This document shows positions 1 to 4,218 of a stretch of 5,437 bases of DNA, piece by piece. Position 1 is the first letter of the stretch, and each line of letters opens with the position of its first letter. The notes under the pieces were generated by a model. It saw only the letters and a list, made by a program, of their open reading frames with translations, had not been told where the DNA came from and did no database searches. This stretch comes from Methanocorpusculum sp. Lineage in GTDB: Archaea; Halobacteriota; Methanomicrobia; Methanomicrobiales; Methanocorpusculaceae. The stretch is taken from assembly GCA_017622255.1 (NCBI GenBank), contig JAGARL010000088.1, positions 1 to 5,437 on the forward strand. The letters run 5' to 3'. A program made the position numbers and the translations under genes.

Positions 1-148
1 AGAAGACGATTTTATTATAAACCTCCGGGCTTCCGAGAATCGCAGAAAGCTTTGCGGATGCTTTTTCCGCATCAATTTCTCCATTATATACCAGGCGGGA
101 GACCAGGTAGAGTTTTTCGTAATCATCCTCTTCGGGTTTACTTGTCAT
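1..148 (-). CDS. Unrecognised protein, N-terminal 49 residues only
   Basis: The reading frame opens at the ATG at 148-146 and stays open to the left edge, so only the N-terminus is visible. It begins MTSKPEEDDYEKLYLVSRLV and goes on with an amphipathic, Ala/Glu/Lys-rich stretch that looks helical. There is no signal peptide or membrane segment in the visible part. I do not recognise the family. The start is supported by a TATA-like element (minus-strand CTTATTAT, 171-178) centred about 27 nt upstream of the ATG, with no Shine-Dalgarno sequence, which suggests a leaderless transcript. It is divergent from the HAD hydrolase gene across 96 bp. Soluble and cytoplasmic is the most that can be inferred. 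Confidence 0.65.
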   Translation of the reverse strand, partial: MTSKPEEDDYEKLYLVSRLVYNGEIDAEKASAKLSAILGSPEVYNKIVF

Positions 149-170
149 GATGGTTATATTGTCGTCTCAG

Positions 171-178
171 ATAATAAG
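171..178 (-). promoter_or_regulatory. TATA-like box for the leftmost gene
   Basis: The minus strand reads CTTATTAT, centred about 27 nt upstream of the ATG at 148. This is the archaeal TATA-to-start distance, so transcription would begin at or very near the start codon. No ribosome binding site lies in between, consistent with leaderless translation. Confidence 0.4.
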
Positions 179-184
179 GCATGC

Positions 185-205
185 GGATTCGCAGAAGGGG
201 AATCC
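185..205. other. Short inverted repeat in the divergent intergenic region
   Basis: GGATTC (185-190) and GAATCC (200-205) are perfect complements separated by 9 nt. The hairpin would lie in the leader of the HAD hydrolase gene if transcription starts near 195 or earlier; otherwise it could be a protein-binding dyad between the two divergent genes. A 6-bp stem is short and chance is possible. Confidence 0.3.
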
Positions 206-244
206 TTCGACATCTCTAAATGGCGGAAAGGGGAAAATATAGGT

Positions 245-943
245 ATGCAGACTCTCCTCGCCGCACCATATAAGGCAGTTCTTTTTGATATGGATAATAC
301 GCTGTTTGATTTTATCGGAGCGATGCAGCGGGGAAGTGCGGCAGCAGCGGAGTTTCTGCAGGCCGGAACCGGTGAGGAGCTGTTCAGTTATTATCTTCGC
401 TGGAAGCATCATGTCGAGGACCACACGAATCTGCAGGATTTCATGATTGCCCATGACTGCTTTTCAGTGGAGAAGTATTTCGCAGCGGTAGAAGCGTATG
501 ATTCCGCGATGCATGCAGGACTTACCGCATATGAGGGTGTGCACGAGCTTCTGACATCCCTGAAGGCAGACGGATATAAACTGGGAATTGTGACTGATGC
601 GTTTGCTCACGGAGCAGAGAAACGGCTGGCTGTTACAAACCTCTCCGAATATTTTGATGTGGTGGTAAGCTACGATATGACAGGATACAAGAAGCCGCAT
701 CACGAACCGTTTGAGTGCGCACTGTCCCTTCTGGAGTGTGCCCCGCATGACGTGCTGTATGTGGGAGATTCCATTAGAAGAGATATTGAGCCGGCATATG
801 CGGTTGGAATGACGCCGGTCTATGCCAAGTACGGGGACCGGAACTTCTTTGAGACGAAGTTTTCCACGGAGATTCCGCCAAAGACGCTGGTTGCTGAGAG
901 TCCGCTGGATATTCTGCGGATTTTACAGGAGACGATGCTCTAA
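245..943 (+). CDS. HAD-superfamily hydrolase (subfamily IA, phosphatase-like)
   Basis: A 232-residue soluble phosphohydrolase of the haloacid dehalogenase fold. All four HAD motifs are visible. Motif I is DMDNTLFD (nucleophile D15, general acid/base D17), motif II is the Thr in VTDA (T117), motif III is the Lys of the YKKP segment (K150), and motif IV is VGDS followed by RRD (D175, D180). Residues about 22-95 form the helical C1-type cap inserted after motif I, and the Rossmann core resumes near residue 100. Length and motif order fit the YjjG / phosphoglycolate-phosphatase-like group. The substrate cannot be read from sequence; small phosphate esters or nucleotides are typical of the family. 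The ATG at 245 is chosen because no in-frame start lies upstream, motif I sits at the usual distance from it, and a purine-rich AAAGGGG (227-233) lies 11 nt before it. It is a single-gene unit converging on the next gene. Confidence 0.9.
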   Translation: MQTLLAAPYKAVLFDMDNTLFDFIGAMQRGSAAAAEFLQAGTGEELFSYYLRWKHHVEDHTNLQDFMIAHDCFSVEKYFAAVEAYDSAMHAGLTAYEGVHELLTSLKADGYKLGIVTDAFAHGAEKRLAVTNLSEYFDVVVSYDMTGYKKPHHEPFECALSLLECAPHDVLYVGDSIRRDIEPAYAVGMTPVYAKYGDRNFFETKFSTEIPPKTLVAESPLDILRILQETML

Positions 944-947
944 AAAA
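942..947 (-). terminator. U-tract terminator for the PH-domain/tail-anchored gene pair
   Basis: On the minus strand a run of six T begins 3 nt after the TAA at 953-951, as expected for an archaeal oligo-U terminator. It overlaps the stop codon of the convergent HAD gene. No comparable T-run on the plus strand lies directly after the HAD stop; T-runs at 1027-1031 and 1070-1075, inside the opposing gene, are the nearest candidates. Confidence 0.45.
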
Positions 948-950
948 GTA

Positions 951-1181
951 TTAGAATGCCGTAAATACGACAATTATCAGAAAGACGGCCATGATGATAC
1001 AAAAGACCGCAAGGAAGACGCGGTCGTTTTTGGTATCATTAATCTTTTCCGGACGAATAGGAACACGGATTTTTTCCTCTTCGATTTCGCGGTAAGGATA
1101 TTCTTTTTCGAGCCGTTCAAACTCGGCGTGCTCCTCTTCGGTAAAATCCGGGTCAAGGATAAGTTCTTCTTTTTCCGGCAT
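951..1181 (-). CDS. Small acidic protein with one C-terminal membrane segment
   Basis: A 76-residue protein of no family I recognise. Residues 1-53 are hydrophilic and highly charged: Glu-rich at 4-37, then a short basic/proline stretch (IRVPIRPEK). Residues about 55-76 form one hydrophobic helix that ends at the C-terminus (FLAVFCIIMAVFLIIVVFTAF). There is no N-terminal signal, so the topology is that of a tail-anchored protein with its charged domain in the cytoplasm. Its ATG (1181-1179) shares one base with the TAA of the upstream bPH2-domain gene (TAATG), so the two are almost certainly co-transcribed and translationally coupled. A partner role at the membrane with the PH-domain protein is an inference from this arrangement only. 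Confidence 0.75.
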   Translation of the reverse strand: MPEKEELILDPDFTEEEHAEFERLEKEYPYREIEEEKIRVPIRPEKINDTKNDRVFLAVFCIIMAVFLIIVVFTAF

Positions 1182-1762
1182 TATTTTCTCTCTTCCAGCA
1201 GGCGGCGAATCGCTGTGACCTCTTCGAGTAATGCCTGCAGGTCTGCGTTCTGGGACTTGTATTCAGTGCCGGTTGCGGCTGCTGCCGGTTTCTGTCCGCG
1301 GACAAAGTCCATAATCAACTGACGAAGCGGCTCCGGATCACTGATTCCTTCAAGCTGTATCTCTGCAGAGCTTTTGGATGCTCCCCCTCCTGCGGTCTCG
1401 ATTTTCAGATGAGAGATGCCAAACAGACGCATAACCGGACCCTGGACGATATCAACGTTGGTGATTCTGTTGTAGGGGACAATACCGGTTTTTCTAAAGA
1501 AGACACCACGCTTCCAGGTCATTTCCGTGTCGTTTAAGTGATAAAACACGGACTTGTAGTAGAGCGGAGCCCAGATGCAGGCGAAAACAACACAGACGCC
1601 GAGAACGGCAAGTCCAATGACGATGAGGATGGTGAAGATGGAATCGACAAACATCCATGCACAGCATGCCGCCCAGATAACGACGATAAGGGCAAGCGTT
1701 GCAAGAAGAAGATACCCGGTGTATTTTCCATCCGGTTTGAAGTCTTCATTTAAGGTAACCAT
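1181..1762 (-). CDS. Membrane protein with bacterial PH-like domain (bPH2/DUF304)
   Basis: A 193-residue protein. Two hydrophobic helices (about 17-37 and 41-67) form an N-terminal hairpin in the membrane. Residues about 70-155 match the bPH2 (DUF304, YdbS-like) pattern: a first strand with TWKRGVFFRKTGIVPYNRIT, the characteristic NVDIVQGPVMRLFGI segment, a strand ending KIETAGGG, and a closing LEGISDPEPLRQLI helix. The tail (about 170-193) is charged, with heptad-like leucines, and may form a short coiled coil. The family is widespread in bacteria and archaea, and its biochemical role is poorly defined. The ATG at 1762 is preferred because it gives full-length helices and has a TATA-like box 27 nt upstream; no Shine-Dalgarno is seen. 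It is followed by the tail-anchored protein gene with a one-base overlap and lies 54 bp downstream of the presenilin-like gene on the same strand. Confidence 0.88.
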   Translation of the reverse strand: MVTLNEDFKPDGKYTGYLLLATLALIVVIWAACCAWMFVDSIFTILIVIGLAVLGVCVVFACIWAPLYYKSVFYHLNDTEMTWKRGVFFRKTGIVPYNRITNVDIVQGPVMRLFGISHLKIETAGGGASKSSAEIQLEGISDPEPLRQLIMDFVRGQKPAAAATGTEYKSQNADLQALLEEVTAIRRLLEERK

Positions 1763-1774
1763 AACTTAAGTTAT
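1761..1774. promoter_or_regulatory. Perfect 14-bp palindrome at the PH-domain gene start
   Basis: ATAACTTAAGTTAT is its own reverse complement and includes two bases of the start codon. It sits downstream of the TATA-like box, where a bound repressor would block initiation. Nearly the same sequence, without two central bases (TAACTTAA-TATTTG), recurs at 2743-2756 in front of the presenilin-like gene. A shared operator is inferred, not shown. Confidence 0.35.
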
Positions 1775-1785
1775 TTGCAGAGATA

Positions 1786-1800
1786 GGATAAACCTTTTTT
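1786..1800 (-). promoter_or_regulatory. BRE/TATA-like promoter of the PH-domain gene
   Basis: The minus strand reads AAAAAAGG followed by TTTATCC. The TATA-like part (1786-1792) is centred about 27 nt before the ATG at 1762, predicting a leaderless or nearly leaderless mRNA. It gives this gene pair its own promoter, although it follows the presenilin-like gene by only 54 bp. Confidence 0.5.
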
Positions 1801-1816
1801 GGTCCTTATGCGCGAT

Positions 1817-2737
1817 TTACCAGAATCCAACCGCAAGCCAGTCCCAGGAACCGGCAACAACACAGCAGATGATAAACCCAAGAGTTGCACAGCCGTTAAT
1901 CAGCGGCAGCCCCGGCTGCGGCTTTCCGGAACGCATGGGAAGAGCCAGAAGAACCATTCCAAGAACAGCTCCAAGGAGTGCGCCAAGAGCCGGAAGCGCG
2001 ATTCCCAGAACCGCAAATCCTCCTGCATACACCTGTGCGGAGACAATGAGAACTCCCGGGAAAATCACATCGCCGAGTCCCAGCATATAGGCACTTCTCT
2101 CCTCTTTTCGCGACTGAATGGAAAGCCCGCTTCTGCGGAATGAGTAATGCAGTTTCTTTGGGACCAGAAACATAATCGGCATATTCTGCTGCATAACACC
2201 GTCTGCTAAAGTCAGCATGTGCTTTGTCTTGTGGACCGAGATATAATCATAGACAATCAGCAGAATCAGCAGAAGAATAACCGGAAGCGGGGATAACGAA
2301 ATACCGAAAATTGCCGCACAGCCTGCTGCGGTAATCAGACCAACCGCATCAATTACAAACCACTCCGGATAGAATTTGAGAAGCAGAATGCCGCCGAGGC
2401 CAAGAGCTGCCGCGAGAAGGTGAGCCGCAATTTCCGGGATGAGCGGATACAGCAGAGCAAATGCCACATAGTATATTACCGCCGCAAGGGAGAGCGCAAT
2501 AATCGCGCTGATAACAAAGCGGGCTTTTTTGCGAATCAAAAGCAGAAGAATCGCGGTAAAGACCAGCATCAGAAACAGGAAGAAAATCACATTTCCAACC
2601 GAATCCGGGTCTTCGAAGGCAAAAAGTCCGGCATTCTGCATAGGATTGATTAAAAGCAGGGCTAAAATATTTGCCGCAATCAGTAAAAGAACCATGCCGC
2701 AGTAGGCTGCACTTTCCGGAATTTTTCCCGCCTTCAT
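1817..2737 (-). CDS. Presenilin-like intramembrane aspartyl protease (A22, archaeal PSH)
   Basis: A 306-residue polytopic protein with about nine hydrophobic segments. It carries the two catalytic aspartates of the GxGD protease family: D164 in VYDYISVHKTKHM (the YD motif of TM6) and D223 in MLGLGDVIFPG (the GxGD motif of TM7). A conserved PGLP at 275-278 matches the position of the PAL/PxLP motif of TM9. The TM6-TM7 loop (about 174-216) is long and basic, as in archaeal homologues. Length and motif spacing agree with the archaeal presenilin homologue family (formerly DUF1119), whose crystallised member comes from Methanoculleus. It would cut single-pass membrane proteins within the bilayer; natural archaeal substrates are not known to me. 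The ATG at 2737 gives a complete first helix (about 12-31). It is divergent from the fen pair across 38 bp. Confidence 0.93.
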   Translation of the reverse strand: MKAGKIPESAAYCGMVLLLIAANILALLLINPMQNAGLFAFEDPDSVGNVIFFLFLMLVFTAILLLLIRKKARFVISAIIALSLAAVIYYVAFALLYPLIPEIAAHLLAAALGLGGILLLKFYPEWFVIDAVGLITAAGCAAIFGISLSPLPVILLLILLIVYDYISVHKTKHMLTLADGVMQQNMPIMFLVPKKLHYSFRRSGLSIQSRKEERSAYMLGLGDVIFPGVLIVSAQVYAGGFAVLGIALPALGALLGAVLGMVLLALPMRSGKPQPGLPLINGCATLGFIICCVVAGSWDWLAVGFW

Positions 2738-2775
2738 ACAGTTAACTTAATATTTGTCGTCACCTTAGTTAAATT
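2738..2775. promoter_or_regulatory. Compact divergent promoter region (protease / fen pair)
   Basis: Both start codons lie only 38 bp apart, so both promoters overlap here. For the plus-strand pair, ACTTAATAT (2745-2753) is centred 27 nt before the ATG at 2776. For the protease gene, the minus strand has AATTTAACTA (2766-2775), about 32 nt before the ATG at 2737. Neither start has a Shine-Dalgarno, so leaderless or very short leaders are likely. TTAACT (2742-2747) and AGTTAA (2767-2772) form an inverted repeat with centres 25 bp apart, one arm at each TATA region. Two polymerases could hardly assemble at once, so the genes may compete. Confidence 0.5.
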
Positions 2776-3090
2776 ATGAATATTCGAGACATTATCCCGG
2801 AGATACTTCTCATTGTCTTAATGGCAATTTCGGGAATCGTTGTCGTAAGCCGTCTGTGGCAGGATGCATTAATTGCCGTCGGCATTCTTGTCCTGATTTT
2901 ATGTTTCGGCGGACTTCTTCTCCAGCTTATTATCCGTGTCAGAAGACTCGAGGAGGAGGCAAAGTACCGCGAAAAGATGATGCGCTCTGCAATGGAAGAC
3001 TTAGGCCGTCAGCTTGTTGCAAAACAGGACAAGACTGCACAGACCGTGGTTGAGGCAGTCGGCAGTCTGAAGTCCAGGATGTACCGCTAA
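2776..3090 (+). CDS. Small two-helix membrane protein coupled to fen
   Basis: A 104-residue protein I do not recognise. Two hydrophobic helices (about 7-25 and 31-53) are joined by a very short turn (RLWQD). A charged helical C-terminal half follows (about 54-104), beginning [14 protein letters not shown], with coiled-coil-like spacing. By the positive-inside rule the arginine-rich segment after the second helix places the C-terminal half in the cytoplasm. Its TAA shares one base with the ATG of fen (TAATG), so the two form a translationally coupled operon driven from the divergent promoter. The pairing with a DNA-repair nuclease gives no clear function; membrane tethering is only a guess. 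Confidence 0.78.
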   Translation: MNIRDIIPEILLIVLMAISGIVVVSRLWQDALIAVGILVLILCFGGLLLQLIIRVRRLEEEAKYREKMMRSAMEDLGRQLVAKQDKTAQTVVEAVGSLKSRMYR

Positions 3091-4091
3091 TGGGAGTGGC
3101 GCTTCGGGCTCTTCTCGACGGATGTATTGAGAGCCCTGGCTGGGATTCTATCGGAGGAGTTGCAGCAATTGACGCCTACAACGCTCTCTATCAGTTTTTA
3201 TCCGGAATTCGTCAGTCAGACGGTATGCCGCTGATGGATGATGAGGGAAGAATTACTTCACACTTAAGCGGGCTGTTATTCCGAACGGCAAATCTGGTTG
3301 AGAAAAATATCACGCCGGTCTATGTTTTCGACGGGAAGCCGCCGGCATTTAAGATGGAGACGCTGGAAAAACGCCGTCAGGTTCGCGAGAATGCGGCGGC
3401 AGAGTATGAGCGTGCGGTAAAGGAAGGCGATACGGAGTCAGCAAGAAAGTATGCCATGGCGTCTTCGAAGGTGGATGCCTATGTGAAGGATTCCGCAAAG
3501 GAGCTGCTGACAGCGCTCGGTATCCCCTGGATTCAGGCGCCGTCGGAAGGAGAAGCGCAGTCTGCGTTTATGACGCAGAGAGGGGATGTTACCTATGCGG
3601 TGTCGCAGGATTATGATTCGCTTCTCTTCGGCTGTGAGACGCTGGTCCGCAATGTGACGATTTCCGGGAAACGCCGGATTCGCGGAAAAGTAATCTCCGT
3701 CTATCCGGAGCGGTTAGTCCTTGCAGACACGCTTGCAAAACTGGAACTTACCCGCGAGGAGCTGGTGCAGGCGGCGCTTCTGATTGGAACAGATTACAAC
3801 TCCGGCGTTTCCGGTGTCGGTCCAAAGACTGCGCTGAAGATTGTCCGCGCCGGAAATTTTGCGGAGCGGATTGTGGAGGCGGAAAACTCCGCCGAGCCGG
3901 AGGAACTGGTGCAGTATTTCCTGCATCCGGAAGTTACCGAGGATTACGAGATTGTATCGCGTTCTCCGGACCGCGATAAAGTGATGGAGATTCTCTGTGA
4001 GGAACACGGGTTCACCCGCGAGAGAGTCGATGCCGGTCTGGAACGGCTTGGGGCGAAGAAAGGTCAGTCTACGCTTGATGCGTGGTTCTGA
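3090..4091 (+). CDS. fen: Flap endonuclease 1 (FEN1/XPG family)
   Basis: A 333-residue structure-specific nuclease that removes 5' flaps during Okazaki-fragment maturation and repair. The N-terminus MGV fits the family, in which Gly2 lies near the active site. The seven metal-binding carboxylates are present: D28 (AIDAYN), D81 (VFDGKPP), E153 and E155 (SEGEAQ), D174 and D176 (SQDYDS) and D235 (IGTDYN). The basic segment at about 89-100 ([12 protein letters not shown]) matches the gateway helix. The helix-two-turn-helix DNA-binding part is [15 protein letters not shown] (238-252). The protein ends in a PCNA-interacting peptide, QSTLDAWF (326-333), which fits QxxLxxWF. Length is normal for archaeal FEN1 (about 325-345). 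The start overlaps the previous stop by one base, and AGGA at 3076-3079 lies 10 nt upstream as a weak ribosome site. The 3' end is duplicated downstream. Confidence 0.97.
   Translation: MGVALRALLDGCIESPGWDSIGGVAAIDAYNALYQFLSGIRQSDGMPLMDDEGRITSHLSGLLFRTANLVEKNITPVYVFDGKPPAFKMETLEKRRQVRENAAAEYERAVKEGDTESARKYAMASSKVDAYVKDSAKELLTALGIPWIQAPSEGEAQSAFMTQRGDVTYAVSQDYDSLLFGCETLVRNVTISGKRRIRGKVISVYPERLVLADTLAKLELTREELVQAALLIGTDYNSGVSGVGPKTALKIVRAGNFAERIVEAENSAEPEELVQYFLHPEVTEDYEIVSRSPDRDKVMEILCEEHGFTRERVDAGLERLGAKKGQSTLDAWF
4061..4091 (+). repeat. Direct repeat, proximal copy: fen 3' end
   Basis: The last 31 bp of fen, covering the codons for GQSTLDAWF and the TGA stop, match 4155-4185 at 27 of 31 positions, 94 bp downstream. 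This is the copy in use by the intact gene. Confidence 0.85.
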
Positions 4092-4093
4092 TT

Positions 4094-4120
4094 GGAGCTA
4101 AGCCGTTAGGCGCATGCTCC
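4094..4120 (+). other. Predicted stem-loop 1 between the fen tail copies
   Basis: GGAGC (4094-4098) pairs perfectly with GCTCC (4116-4120). Inside it GCC (4102-4104) pairs with GGC (4109-4111) around a GTTA loop, with unpaired TAA and GCAT on the two sides. It starts 3 nt after the fen stop and would be in the fen 3' UTR. No T-run follows, so it is not a classic terminator. Confidence 0.4.
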
Positions 4121-4152
4121 TCAGGCTCCCGGGGCGGATACGGGCGGCTGAG
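4120..4152 (+). other. Predicted stem-loop 2 between the fen tail copies
   Basis: CTCAG (4120-4124) pairs with CTGAG (4148-4152), and CCCG (4128-4131) with CGGG (4141-4144). Between them are one C-G pair and two mismatches, and the loop is GGGCGGATA. It abuts stem-loop 1, sharing base 4120, so together they fill nearly the whole 63-bp gap between the two repeat copies. High GC makes some chance pairing expected. Confidence 0.4.
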
Positions 4153-4154
4153 AT

Positions 4155-4185
4155 AGGTCAGGCCACACTTGACGCGTGGTTCTGA
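4155..4185 (+). repeat. Direct repeat, distal copy: displaced fen tail with PIP box
   Basis: In its own frame, shifted by one base relative to fen, this reads GQATLDAWF followed by TGA, a complete PCNA-interacting peptide and stop. Compared with the real fen tail it differs at four bases: two change Ser to Ala and two are synonymous (ACG/ACA, GAT/GAC). Weaker similarity may extend about 7-10 bp further left (GCT GAG ATA against GCG AAG AAA). The frame is closed by a TAA at 4099-4101. A 23-codon frame from the ATG at 4114 would end here, but it has no convincing ribosome site. It is best read as a non-functional remnant. Confidence 0.8.
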
Positions 4186-4193
4186 CCATACTA

Positions 4194-4198
4194 TTTTT
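4194..4198 (+). terminator. Possible oligo-T terminator after fen
   Basis: A run of five T lies in the AT-rich stretch 4186-4220 before the convergent aldehyde dehydrogenase stop codon. It is the only T-run between fen and that gene, so it is the best candidate for ending the fen transcript, which would place both stem-loops and the displaced tail in the 3' UTR. Five T alone is weak evidence. Confidence 0.3.
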
Positions 4199-4218
4199 AC
4201 ACCAGATATTTCCTGTAT

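Noticed and set aside
822..1322. A 166-codon open frame on the plus strand overlapping the end of the HAD gene and the tail-anchored and PH-domain genes.
   Set aside because: The translation is Arg/Phe/Ser-rich with no recognisable motif, while the opposite strand encodes a clear bPH2 domain and a coupled gene. It is a shadow frame.
1799..2143. Open frames on the plus strand antisense to the 3' part of the presenilin-like gene.
   Set aside because: They are low-complexity and Ser/Arg/Asn-rich, and arise from the complement of hydrophobic codons in a gene with intact catalytic motifs.
4092..4154. A tRNA or known riboswitch or guide RNA in the structured stretch after fen.
   Set aside because: There is no cloverleaf, T-loop or CCA-proximal acceptor pairing, and no box C/D pair or K-turn at proper spacing. 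The two hairpins match no RNA family I can name.
4089..4185. Programmed frameshift or stop read-through joining fen to the second PIP box.
   Set aside because: Read-through of the fen TGA meets a TAG at 4107-4109. The frame of the second tail has a TAA at 4099-4101, so a +1 shift at the fen stop would end there. No slippery sequence is seen.
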